From the NCBI GenBank assembly GCA_015179025.1, contig WHUX01000020.1, forward strand, positions 62,001 to 126,000: 64,000 nt of DNA, read 5' to 3'. Shown one piece after another: positions 24,701 to 36,400 of this stretch. How positions within the stretch are numbered: position 1 is the stretch's first letter; the number at the start of each line of letters is the position of its first letter. The notes below the pieces were generated by a model. It had not been told where the DNA came from. It made no database searches and saw only the letters and a list, made by a program, of their open reading frames with translations. The DNA comes from Terfezia claveryi (taxonomy: Eukaryota > Ascomycota > Pezizomycetes > Pezizales > Pezizaceae). The position numbers and the translations under genes are program-made.

Positions 24701-26402
24701 GAAACAACATACCCAATTAAACCTACCGCTGACTAGTCTGGTTCTAAGTCTAGTTGCACAACACCCTCACCAGACTAACCACTAGTCTCATGAGTAGAAA
24801 ACTCAAAATTGTCTTGGCAGCAATCATAGTTCAGACCTGTTTTGTCCGATGCGTTAATTACCCTGAACTAGTATCTAACGCGGTATCGGATTGACAGGTT
24901 ACCCTGAACTATCGCCAGATAGCCGCTAGTAAAATCCCTGAAGCGCTAGTATCCTAACACGTGATATAAAATCCACCACTCTGCTATCATGTTATCTAGG
25001 GCACCGGTACTATTTGAAGTACGGAACTAACCTCAAGGAAAGTTAGTCTGGTTACTGTAGAGAAACCCGAGCCACCAATAGTACTGTAAATTCATACCAG
25101 CAACCAGATTCTAGGGACTCGATTGAAACGGGTGAGTTTAGTTCCCGGCGTGGTGCGCTCTAGATTTAATTCACAGATCGGGGGGGAGGAAATGCCCAAA
25201 GAAAAAATTTATATCTAATATCCGAGCAGCAGCCTAAGTCAAAGGTATGCTTGTAGCTTTTTGGTGGTAGAAGTTTATTGTTTATACTCCATTTGCAGGT
25301 GGCTCGTAGCCAATAAAAACAAAACCCAGAAAGAAGCCGACAGCTAAACACCATACTTTCTTACTTATTACTAATATATCAATTATGCTACCATCATTTT
25401 TTAAATAGAAAAATGTGAGCTCACTACTCCCAAACACACATACACACAAAACAGGTAAAATACATGATACATCTGGTTGTACCAGATTTCAGATTATTGT
25501 CTAGTATTACCCACCATCGTCCCTCTAGTGTATCTACAAGCCCACCAACACCGCTATCACCGTCTCCCACAATTTACTCCTCTCCCTCAAACCTTAAAAT
25601 GAACAGAAAGATATACAGTCAAACATAACCCCCCCCTCTAAGGGTCCAGTCACAATGCAATAGCCACAAAAAAAGAAGAACAGTTGTATATATTCATGGA
25701 AGCGACAGAACCAAAGCCCAAGCTCAAGAGGAAGAAAGGGAGAAAAAAAGGCAAAATAATGTATCCATCCCTAATATTACTGAGAACATGAAAGAAATAA
25801 AGAAGCCCGCGGGTGTGAGGAGCCGAGAGATCTGGTACTGTTGGGTAAGCTAGAGTCAGAGAATACCTTCGAGGCACTAGGGCAAGAAGTATAAGTGATT
25901 CTGTAGACCGCCACGTCTTACCCTTGCCCTCACTGCTTACATCAAATGCCCTACTTGTAGTTCTCCAATGAACAAACCGACGGAGTCGTCAGCCCAATCT
26001 TTCCCTAATTGGTGTGGTCGATGCATACTGAGGAGACCTGGGTTGTTAGAAAAGGAGCTGGATTGGTGTAAAACAGAGGTGAAGAAAACCCAAAGAAAAC
26101 CACGAGCCCCGTAGCCTGGTTGTCCCGAACGGGACACCATAGACATTTAAAGAAAAAAAAGAAGATATGTCAACACCATAAAGGAAAATAACTAGCTAAC
26201 ATCAGCAATAAGCACGACAAAAGAAACGAAAAAGCCACTCTAAGAAATATGTAAGAGGTATGCAGACCGAACTTATTTGTCCACACAGAAATACTAAGTA
26301 ACTGACTCGGGTAGTAGAAATTCGTCACAGAACCGACATTGTGCCTGTACAACCCTCCTAGGAATCAGGGGTATTAAGGTACTTTTTATACCTTATCAAA
26401 GC
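21796..26402. other. 4.6-kb gene-poor island
   Basis: AT-rich stretch without a convincing coding region on either strand. It holds an A4T-type microsatellite (24508-24546), a cluster of TAGTCTGGTT / CCAGACTA words between about 24670 and 25060, and three copies of TTACCCTGA (23396 inverted, 24858, 24899). Open frames are short, overlapping and of unlikely composition. Decayed transposon sequence is the most probable content. Confidence 0.6.
24508..24546. repeat. (AAAAT)n microsatellite
   Basis: Several perfect AAAAT units preceded by a T-rich run, giving a short locally palindromic T/A tract in the gene-poor island. Confidence 0.9.
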
Positions 26403-27520
26403 CTATAAAAATATCTCCCACAGTCCCTTGCCCCTGAGGTTCCCTTTGCATCCCTCAACGCCACAATGACCGTTATATGGTCCATTTCTCTTCTTTGCAC
26501 GGGCTGGAATCGCTTTGAAAATAGCTGCACATTTACCGCAGTAAACCTGGTGTTGGAGTCAGTATCTGTGGATATACATCGAGTCATATATATCCAAGTG
26601 CTTACATGTCCACATTTTCCCAGCCAAACTGTAGCCTGACTTTCACTATCCTCTGAGGGTGCCCCCAATTCATGCTCACAGGTTGGACAAACTAACACAT
26701 CATCTGTTATAGGGCTTCGTGTGAACCCTTCCCTAGCCGCAGAGGGTGCCTTGTACTCTGCTTCCCTTCGCCTCGCTAGTGCATCTTCCACTGGCGGAAT
26801 TTCTCCCATTATCCCGTTTACCCCTAGACGATAATCCAATTGCCCAGGTGGGTTGAAATCGTTCACCTGCACTACCCCCCGCGCTTGTATGGCGAAATCA
26901 AACCCTCTACGCACTGGAGACCCCATTAACCCTCCTAATATATGGTTCAAAAGATTTTGCCTGATATTGCCCTCCCCCCCTCCGTTTAAATTCCTATGGC
27001 CCCCTAACTCATGTACGGTCCTTGCACCATGGCCTAATATCGGATTTGCAATTTCTTGATGGTATCTGGGGGAAGCGAACGGTAAGTTATTGTATGGTTG
27101 ATTTAAATTTGGTTCGACCGGTCGAGCCGGGGGAGGAGCCACAGCCCCAGGACGAGGGAAACGACGCCTGGACATCAGTAACTGGTAGTCATCCGCGGGA
27201 ATGTTGCGGTCAAAGTATGAATTTGGTCGGTCTGGTAGAGCATCGACGTCGATAATTTCTTGCTGCCTCCTAGGTGGTGTATCCTCTGTCAAGTCGATGA
27301 CCGTTCTTCGGTTTTGGGAATCTCGGGTTGGGAGCAATACTGAGCCTGGCACAGAAATGGTGTTTGTGGATGCATTAGCTGGAGCTGGAAGTGTTGGTCC
27401 CGGCCCTGCTGCCCTCGATGGTCCGGCTGCTGGAGAGCTATCTCTACTTATTTCTGTTCGCGGTCGCTGCAAGGAGCAAAGGATGTGTGAGCTTTCTGTT
27501 GCTTTCAGGCAGAGCTTCAT
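26403..27520 (-). CDS. RING-finger protein with SUMO-interacting-like motif
   Basis: Resembles fungal predicted E3 ligases annotated as cell-cycle control or Rfp/STUbL-like proteins. Exons 27520-26606 and 26546-26403 (minus) give 352 aa. The N-terminal half is disordered with a SIM-type motif VIDLTEDTPP. The C-terminus has a compact RING: VCPTCEHELG, then GKCGHVYCGKCA, then GHCGVEGCKG, ending GLWEIFL. The exon junction falls between CGH and VYC and restores the motif, which supports it. The start is uncertain. An upstream open segment (27737-27581) could be joined by an intron with GTATGT donor and CAACAG acceptor, but it has no ATG of its own. Substrates are unknown; SUMO-targeted activity is inference. 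Confidence 0.75.
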
Positions 27521-28704
27521 GTGAGGGTTCCGTTCCGCTGGTGGAAATCACAATTGTAGAGGGTGCAAGGAAGCACATACCTTTTGGGGTCTTCGTGCCG
27601 GGCCTATACCAGCTGAATTCTCTCTGTGTCGTGGAGAGCCCTCCATATTCTGAACCTGTTGGGTTTTTATTATGAGAGTAAGAGCCGAGGGCAGGGGTCT
27701 GGCTGGAGCCTTTCGAGGACAGAGGTGCTGGTGGCAACTGAAGGCGAACTGAGATTGGAATGATGAAGATGAATCGGAGAGCTGACTGTTTGTTCTAGCC
27801 TAACTTCTCACCTATTATTGAAGTGACACCTCCTTGGACGAAGAATCAATAGTGAAATAGTGATGTCTGAAGCTGGTACCGAAATGTATGTACGGTAACG
27901 GCGGCGCCAAGACAGCAGAATAAACACCAGAAGGCCGTCTGGCAGATTCGATAGAAAAAGTACGAGATGTAAAAAGCACGGAATTAAAGTATAATGAAAG
28001 TTCGAAACGCAAAAGGTCTTGATTCTCCCTGGTTGTGGGCATGCGCATGTGGGGCATAAATAGTACTGCAGGAATACTTAAGTGTAATTATGGAACAGGA
28101 ATGAATACGTGATTGAGCTGATGAAATACCTTAGGCGAGGTTCATCTAGCTAGTTACGTAAATGTTCATAGCAACTCAATGTATAACGAACGGTCTTAGA
28201 GTGGCTCCCTCCGAAGTGGGGATTCGATTCAAGGCCGCATATACAAAGGCTGTGGGAAAGTTTACGCAAGGCTACCATAATAATTAATATTATATTTTAG
28301 TGAGGACCATTGGGTAGTATCATGTGAACCTTATGAAATGTGCACAGCTTAATATTATTATTTGCAAAGTTGACAGGGCCCGCAAATTGCTTTTAGAGAC
28401 AGCAGTACCGGTATCAGTGAAGCCCTCGAACCAACTCATCAGTATACTCATAGCGGAACTTAGGAACCACTGGAAAATAAGTCGCAACCTATCGGACATA
28501 GTGTGAGCATACACTCTACTGCATAGATGCTAGTGAGAATTAAGTATCGTTTTGCTATACTAACCTAAATTCCTGAAATGTTATTGTATGATATTGATAC
28601 ATGCCATCGTTCTAAACAGTGAAAGGTGTGATGTTGATATAGCATACTAAGGGAAAGGAAAAAAATAAAGAGCGCATATAAACAGTAAACCAAGGACTTA
28701 ACAA
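27521..28704. other. Intergenic region between RING gene and PRP19
   Basis: Contains the upstream leader or possible first exon of the RING gene, then AT-rich sequence and the PRP19 3' UTR. The open frame 27815-28057 (-) has no recognised domain. Nothing else can be supported. Confidence 0.55.
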
Positions 28705-30377
28705 TTACCCTTGCACCCCGAGAACCGTAATAGCCCCCTCTCTCGACAAGTTAATTAGACTTGACGCTAAAGGCCCCCACACAAGATCAACGCCAGGAAC
28801 ACCCCTTCGTAACACTTCTGACCAGGACTTGGTAGCCTTCGAGTATTGTTGCACCAAAGTTCCACTTGGTCCAACCGCGGCCAGGAACTGCCCAGTGTAA
28901 TCCCATTTGACTTTTTCAACCCGTGCGCCCGTATCTAGTACCTTAGCCTGCACTGCTTTCCTCAAATCCCAGATTTCAATAGTGCTCTCTCCCTTGATGG
29001 AAACAGCAAGCCAAAAACCATTCTCTGAGAACTGGAGTGATTGAATGGGACCGGCGAGAGGTCCAAAGGTTGCAGCCAACTTAGCTTCCCGGACATCATA
29101 GATCAACACATTCCCATCGGCCGCGCCCAGACCTATCAATTGACCATCGGGGTGAAGGTGTACGGATGTGAGTTCTGTGAACATGGAATTTATGTTAGCA
29201 TGAGGTCCTTTAGAAGGATACAGTACATCTCTCCGCACCTGATTCGGTATACACTTGACAGACGGCCTTTCCAGTATTGAGATCATAGGTCACCCAGCTC
29301 TTGTCAACTCCGACCGACGCCAGGAGGTCCTCACAAGGGTACATGGCAATGGCCGTGACCTCTCCAGCGTGACTCCCAATCTTCACACTGTTGCTTCCCC
29401 TTTCGTCCCATATACGAACCACTCCGGTGGCAGTGGCTATTATAGGACGTGTGCCGAACCAAGCAACATCAGTGATAGGGCCATCTCCTCCCTTAAGCGG
29501 TGTCAAGAGTTGCCGCTGAGTGATAGAATAGATGCCTGCAACTCCATCCGCACCTCCTAAGAGAGCAAATTCACCTGTAGCGTCAAGAGCTATGGATTTG
29601 GCACCAGGGTATAATGCTTCAGAGGTGTGTACAAGAGAGAGGACGGACAGAATATCTGCGGTTGCCCAGCCTGCAGGTGGTACTCGCTTCTTGCGTGTTG
29701 AAGAAAGTCTGTACTATGTTAGACGAGAGCTGTGGTATAGATGGCAGCACTTGGGTGTAACATACTCTTGTTGTGTTTTTGTAACCTTCTCTACTACGTA
29801 CTCGGGCATCCCTTGGTTATCAATCTGCATCTCGTCGCCTCCTGTACTTGCACCGGCACCAATTGACAATTTAGCAAGGGCAGCACGAGCTTCATCACGC
29901 TCTTTCAATAACCTGCCAATCACCCTCGCAGCAGCGTCATTTTGATATAAGGCCGTGCTTAACTCTTGCTGTGTCTGGGATAGCTGCTGCTGGAGAGTAT
30001 AGACTTGAACGGCTAGGGCATCCCATTCATTCTGAAAGGCCGAGAGGAGGGATGGTATGCTGGTGAGAGTTGGTGGTCGCGGTCGGACAGCTCGAGTGGC
30101 TATTGGATTCATGTCAACGGGTTGAACGTAAAGCCTAGAGCGAGATAATACTTACTCTTTAGCTCAATTAAATCGTCAGGGGTGAGTTCCTCGCCCGTTA
30201 CCGGATCCTTCCCATGTTCCGCTATGTAGGCTTCAATGAGTCGCTTCTCGAAAACGATGCCTGACTTGGACGAGGCGACTGGGACCTGAGGTGCTTCTCC
30301 AGAGACTGTAGAGCAATATGTAAGTTCGCACATAGGCATTTGCATTCTTAGAAGATTTACTCACTTGCGCACAGCAT
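28705..30377 (-). CDS. PRP19: Pre-mRNA-processing factor 19 (U-box E3 ligase)
   Basis: Scaffold and ubiquitin ligase of the Prp19/NineTeen complex that activates the spliceosome. Exons 30377-30365, 30305-30156, 30099-29766, 29708-29239 and 29174-28705 (minus) total 478 aa. The first exon is only 13 nt (MLCA plus one base). The U-box begins [16 protein letters not shown] and includes [31 protein letters not shown] and a tetramerising coiled coil follow, then a C-terminal WD40 propeller ([30 protein letters not shown]). The tail ends [12 protein letters not shown]. All junction phases agree. The gene is head-to-head with MFAP1; 186 bp separate the two ATGs. Confidence 0.97.
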
Positions 30378-30563
30378 TATGTCGACTTTCTCTGTTGTTA
30401 AGAATTCAGTATGCTTATGAAAATGTTACAAGCGTTCATAACGTATGAAGGCACTTAAGGATTATATAATGGCTGCGTTTAAGATGCACAATCTTGGCAT
30501 TTACGAGTTGCATAGCACGGCGGACAGAATCGAATGGAATAGGGTCATAACCCTCTCATCAAG

Positions 30564-32135
30564 ATGCCGCCCAAACGGATGACAGCGAACCCGGTGCGCC
30601 CTGCGCGATATAGGCCTGGTAAGCCAGTTGGGCCCGAACTCCGGGAAAGCTCCGGCGAGGAAGAGGAGGAGGAGGTGGAGGAGGAATCCGTGGACGAGAA
30701 AGTATCTAGGCCGATCAAGGAACCGGCTGCAATTGTATCCTCCGCGTTGAAAAAGGTCGATCTGAACAAGCGATTTGAGCAAGCACGGAAAGAAGAGGAA
30801 GCACGAAAGGCTGAAGAAGAAAGCAGTGAGGAAGAAATTGAGGAGGGAGCCGACAAGAAGGACGAAGATGGATCGGAGGAAGGAAACAGCGAATATACCA
30901 GCGAGTCAGAGTCAGAATCTGAAGAGGAAGAGGCTGCTCCAAAACCAGTTCTGCTACGACCCAAATTTATACCTAAATCCAAGCGAAATGATGTAGTCGC
31001 GTCTGTCACAGCAGAGTCAGCTGCGGCTCCTCTTGACGAAGAAAATTCTAAAAAGAAAGCCGACTCAGCGAGGCGGAAGGAGGAAGCTCACGCATTAGTT
31101 GAAGAGCATTTACGACAACAAGCCGAGGCAAGAGAAACAGCCCGGAGGGCGGCAGGAGATGACCATGCCAACGATGCTTCGCTGATAGACGACACGGATG
31201 ATTTAGATCCAGCGGCTGAACGAGCAGCATGGAAACTCAGAGAGCTTTTCCGGGTCAAACGCGAGCGTGACGAGCTGGAAAAGGTAGAGAAGGAGCGAGA
31301 AGAAATAGAACGGAGGAGGACTATGGATGAGAAGGAGAGATACAAGGAGGATATGGAATACGCCCGTAAGAAGCGAGAGGAGGCTAAAGAAGCCAGAGGA
31401 GAGATGAAATTTATGCAGAAGTACTACCACAAAGGTGCCTTCTATCAAGATGATAGCGAGATTCTGAAGCGCAACTATGCAACAGCACCAGTCGAGGATC
31501 AAACTGTCAACAAGGAGATCCTTCCAAAATATATGCAGGTCAGAGGAGAAGAATATGGCAAGAGGGGCAAAACAAAATGGACCCACCTTGCTGCTGAAGA
31601 TACGAGTAAGGTTGAAGGTGGGAGTCCTTGGTTTGACAAGAAGTTTGTAGGCAATCCTCTAGGAAAAATAGGCGGCATGAAGGATGAAAGATTTCTACCT
31701 GACAAGGGAAAAGGGGGAAGAGACGATAGAATTGATTTCAAAAGGAGCGGGGGAGATAGGTGGGATACAAATGGGAGACAACCGCTAGAGGGTTCAAAAG
31801 CTATGTCCAATCACGACCAGAGTAGTGCACAAGGGCGTCAAGACTTCGATAGACATCGACCTAGGAGAAGCCATAGCCGGAGCCGTAGTCGGGATAGAGA
31901 CAGGGCTAGGAACCGGGCCAGGGGTGGAGAAAGATATTACCGTCGCGATGGTGACAGGCGGAGAGATCACCGTAGGAATGGGGTACGCGAACAAGGGGGA
32001 TATGACGATCGTGATTGCGATCGAGACGCAGACCGTCGGCGGGATAGAAGCAGGGACAAGGAGGGGGACAGGAAGCGACGACCGGTAGAAAAAGATGAAA
32101 GCATGGACAAGCGAAGGCGGGTAGAAGCTCCATAA
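30564..32135 (+). CDS. MFAP1: Microfibrillar-associated protein 1 homologue (spliceosomal B-complex protein)
   Basis: Despite its name, MFAP1 is a nuclear B-specific spliceosome protein related to yeast Spp381. A single exon encodes 523 aa. The N-terminus is acidic with a basic start (NPVRPARYRPGKP). A long charged helix holds the MFAP1 core: LRELFRVKRERDELE, KFMQKYYHKGAFYQDD and the WTHLAAEDTS/SPWFDKKF block. The last ~120 residues are RS/RD/RE-rich (RSHSRSRSRDRDRARN), an arginine-rich splicing-type tail. It shares a 186-bp divergent promoter region with PRP19. The several antisense frames are shadows of the charged repeats. Confidence 0.95.
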   Translation: MPPKRMTANPVRPARYRPGKPVGPELRESSGEEEEEEVEEESVDEKVSRPIKEPAAIVSSALKKVDLNKRFEQARKEEEARKAEEESSEEEIEEGADKKDEDGSEEGNSEYTSESESESEEEEAAPKPVLLRPKFIPKSKRNDVVASVTAESAAAPLDEENSKKKADSARRKEEAHALVEEHLRQQAEARETARRAAGDDHANDASLIDDTDDLDPAAERAAWKLRELFRVKRERDELEKVEKEREEIERRRTMDEKERYKEDMEYARKKREEAKEARGEMKFMQKYYHKGAFYQDDSEILKRNYATAPVEDQTVNKEILPKYMQVRGEEYGKRGKTKWTHLAAEDTSKVEGGSPWFDKKFVGNPLGKIGGMKDERFLPDKGKGGRDDRIDFKRSGGDRWDTNGRQPLEGSKAMSNHDQSSAQGRQDFDRHRPRRSHSRSRSRDRDRARNRARGGERYYRRDGDRRRDHRRNGVREQGGYDDRDCDRDADRRRDRSRDKEGDRKRRPVEKDESMDKRRRVEAP

Positions 32136-32400
32136 TGCCTTGTACTTGCCATGAATGTTCTATTTGTAACATATAGCGGTATTTAACTTAGCACATCTGT
32201 CACAGAGAATTAATCATAGGGACTAGTATTTAATTACGAGGTAAACTCAGGGTAAACCTTCAAACATTTTTATGCAATGGAGTATCGCCAGCAGAGCCCG
32301 AACGCCAACCGAAATAGGAGAACAATGGCCTCCACACCGAAAAACAGACTATCACCGAACTATACCAATAAAAGGATGTACCCCTACAAATCCTCGCTAA

Positions 32401-33203
32401 CTACGATATAAACTCCGCCTCACGATCCAAAACCACCTGCTCGAATTTTATCAAGAAGACCGTCTTTCCTGGCCATGTTTCATTTGGTACACTGTGTGCT
32501 GTAACCCTTGCAGGAAACATACAAGAGTCCAGAACAGCCTCTATTATGCCTGCCTGGAAGGCTGCGCAGTTGAGTTGATTCATCTCTTTTGGTACCGATA
32601 TGTATGTATTCACCATGGGGTCATTGTCGGATATCATATACTCGTCCTCGTGATCTCGTGACTTTTCCAAGGCATCCGCTGGCTTATTGTAGATGGCTCT
32701 CCACAGAGTGTTCGTGATGAATTGTAGAATCCCCAGGACACGGGTTTCTCGTTTACCCGAGCGTCCTTCTCTCCAGACCAGAAGTTCAAGCAGTCGTTGC
32801 CCGACGGAATACCCATGTGCATTTAGTCTATTTAATTTGAATAAAGGTCAGGACACAATCTCAGGTCTCATTGCCTGGAATAGGCTCACTTCTTTTCCAA
32901 ATCCTGTATTCCCGATACCCGCTTCTGAGCGTATTGGACCATCTCCCCGAATAAAAAAGCAAAGCTTGCTTTGGACAACTCGGCTCCCTTGGAACGGTTC
33001 AAATGTCGGTCATATATGGTCTTACGGGATTGAGAGTACCGCAATGTTGATGCAGAACCCGATAGGGAGCTTGCAGTGGTGGGGGTGGGGATCGGGAGAG
33101 AGGCATGCTTCTGAGCGAGGGGAGTGGACGGGTGGGAAGATGTGGTTGGAGAGAAAGGAAGGTACTGCGAATGCCGGAATGACTCTGTATTGGATCTTTC
33201 CAT
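32401..33203 (-). CDS. TRS31: TRAPP complex subunit TRS31 / TRAPPC5
   Basis: Core subunit of the TRAPP tethering complexes that activate Rab GTPase Ypt1 at the Golgi. Exons 33203-32890 and 32827-32401 (minus) give 246 aa. A disordered S/T/P-rich N-terminus (~65 residues) precedes the Bet3/TRS31 fold: SKASFAFLFGEMVQYAQKRV, then LNAHGYSVGQRLLELLVWRE across the junction, then GILQFITNTLWRAIY. The end shows the typical NCAAFQAGIIEAVLDSC and FPARVTAHSVP. The 62-nt intron is canonical. The gene is convergent with MFAP1 and head-to-head with NUP192 (213 bp between ATGs). Confidence 0.95.
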
Positions 33204-33416
33204 CGTGAGGAATCGGGCTGTGTTGATTGTGCTGCTTCAACAGCTGCCTATAGCTCGTTAGACGTTTGCGTCCGAAAGTCTTGGCGCACAGTCGCATGGG
33301 CGCTTGGCGTTAGGCGCGACCAAAATCGTGAATTGCTCTACAAATAAACAGAACGTGTGTCCAGCAGCTTCAAGGCGGCCTGGACCGTCTTCTCTACTCC
33401 ATCCATTCTGTCCGCC

Positions 33417-36400
33417 ATGACCATCTTTTCGCTCTCAGAGATTGACCACACCGTACTCCTCGAGACTCTCGTTTCTGCCACTTCCACAAACCCTTCAGAG
33501 ATATCCGCAAACGATGTCGGGTACCAGTTAGAGAGCTCTCTGGACGAGCTTAAGAATGTCCTAGTTGTACCCCAAAAGAGCGATGCAAGTCGGCAGAAGG
33601 TGAAGACAGGTGAGCTCCGAGCCTGGCAGACAAGAATCCGAGGTTAGGAATGAATGCTAATGCTTTTATTTAGGCGTGTTGGAGATTTTGGACACTAGCT
33701 ACAAGCTCAACGAGCAGTTCATCGAAGCCATCATTCAGCTTTCTGAGGACCTGAATCTCGATGAGGTCGTTGCAGCAACTCTGTTACTCCAAGGACAGCA
33801 TCTTTCGGATCGGCTTGACCGTGACATTAGTCAATCAGCTACATTTCTCTTCCATCGCAAACAGCTCAACTTATTACAGTCACTCCGCATCATCTTTTCC
33901 GCTCCTTTGGATGAAACTGTGGACCCAGAAATAACGGCGGTATTCCAAAGAGCGATAGAAGCGTTGGTTCCAGACTGGAAGGAAGGCGAAGGAAGCTATT
34001 ATGGAGCATGCACCAAAGCTATGTCAGTAACACGATCGTACCTTCAAAAACTACGAGAAAAAGAAGCCAACGCAATGCAGTTGGGTCTTCATACACAGTC
34101 AGGTTGGGCGGAGTGGATAGAGGATATGCACATTCAGCTCAAATTTCTCACAGACCAGCATGAAGCCCTAGCAACCATTCTATTCTGTCTGGCGAAACAT
34201 AAGCGAGCCGCATTAGAGGATTTTAAGAAGCTGTTGGAAATAATGGGGCCCTTTGAAGATTACAGCATCCTTATTGCCCATCACCTACCTCCAATCTACG
34301 CCTTGATAACGATGCTCTGCTCCAACGACACTCCTCTACCCTTTTCCGAGGTGATACATCTTCACAGAGACTTGTTGAAAATGTATCAGGAAAGCCGCTG
34401 GCCATTGAGATATGTTCAAGCGGCAATAATCCTGTGGTGGGTCACGGAGTTCAACGGCCTTTGTAATGATCCTCCACCCAGTGCTGCTATTGAAGGTGCA
34501 GACGTTACAAATACTCTGGATTATATCAAGGACGTTTACCAGCCTTCCAAACGAGCTCTTAAGGAGGGCGCGTTTGAATATATGTTAGCACTTGCTACAG
34601 ACGTCGGATTGGTGAATGATCTTGATATCAATCGAGACAACCTGCGGGAGTTCCTCCAGGGTCAAGCGAAGCAACTAACAGAATCCCATTTGCTGTCAGA
34701 GGAGTTCAAGAAGTTGGTCATTATTCAATTTGAGCAATTTGTCGACAGCTTTATCGCGAACATGGCGGATATCTTGAAGGACTTGAAGACGAAAGAGGAG
34801 GAAGCGGTTCTGCTGCAACAGAAAGAAATTGAATTCGACCTGGAGCGCTTTTTCTTCATAATATCATACATTTACTATGGTCGCTCTGACGCTGCACTTA
34901 CATTCTGGAATGACCCAGAAAGTAATCTTTACGGCTTCATGATGTGGGCGTCATCCAACCTCACACCACTTATGGCAACTGTCATGAGTTATATGTTGGC
35001 TTCATTCTCATTTGGTGAGCAGTGCAGTGCTCATGCCCATAAGTTCCTAAAAGAAGAGTTTGCTCCAGGTATAGCAAGGCAGCGACGGGGAATGCACTAT
35101 CTCTCTTGGGGCTCTATATTTCAACGGATGGAGAACTATGTAACCCAACTGGGAAACATACGGACGCAGGGTGCTACCATCATGTATAGACCACCGCCAC
35201 CACCGCCAATTGATGCTACTGAACCATTGCTGGAAACTACTTTGATCATCGACGCCCATATTCGATTAATAGGACGTATCGCCCAGGAATCTGAAGAAGC
35301 CAGGAGTTGGTTATATGAGAATAACAGCTTTTGCATTCTAGAGGCACTTTTTCAGACATTAGAAAGAAGGACTCCAACCCAGCTGCTGGCTAGCATATTC
35401 TACACGGTAGCATCTTTTCTCGCTGGAAAAAAGGAGGAGTACGCCAAAAATATCTGGGATGCAGTTGATCACTGGGCTTTCCCTATACACGACCAGCCTA
35501 CCACACTTGTGGCAAGTCCCGCACTTCCTTTTTCTGGGACCGACATTCATTCCATAAAGTTCTCAATATACCCATCAGAGGCTTTCACAAGACTCTTGGT
35601 GGCACTGGTTAATCCCGCTGATGACGGGCTCTTGAACGACAAACTTCCTTTCCCCGAAGATAATCCTCGATTTACTCATACTCGCCCAACAGCGATCGAC
35701 CCTTATGTGGATTTTGTTTTAAGAGATATTTTCAGAGCCACCTTGTGGCAGGTCTTCAGTCGGCCAAAGGAAGATGCGAATGCTTTGAACTCGGCATCGG
35801 CTTATATGGGAAACACAATGAATATGACCAGCGTACTTGTCAATGGAGCTAAGAAAAAAGACCAGTCCGCTGCTCCTAACCCTGCTGACCACCAAAGCAT
35901 CATCCATGCACATGTGCAATTGGCATGTCTACAATTCATCCTAGCTTGCCTGACCTCTTTCAACGAAGATCTCATATTATACGCGGAACGTTCGGGTATT
36001 GCAGTGGACACGGCAATCCGGTCGTCGTCATTGAAAACCTACGCCAGTCTTCACCCGTTCGCTAGAGTGATGGAGCATCTTCTTAGTGAGAAGTGCATAA
36101 CTGTGCTTTTTGAAGTCATAAAGCATGGTGTCGTAACACTCAATAATGCACCAGAAGGTTCTCCACTCGCGGACACCGTATTGATGGCCATCGAAGTGCT
36201 GGAGCTCATGAGCCAACTTCAAAGTACATACTTCAACATTGTGCGTCCACTAGTTCAAGGGGACGAGCGCCGACGGAAGAATCTTCAACCTATTGGTGGA
36301 AATACATTTGGTTCGCTTGAAGAAGCAATTTTGTATAACCTTGACGTTGCAGTATGTTTAGGCCTTTTTACTGAGGTTGGAGATGTTGTGATTGCAGCCG

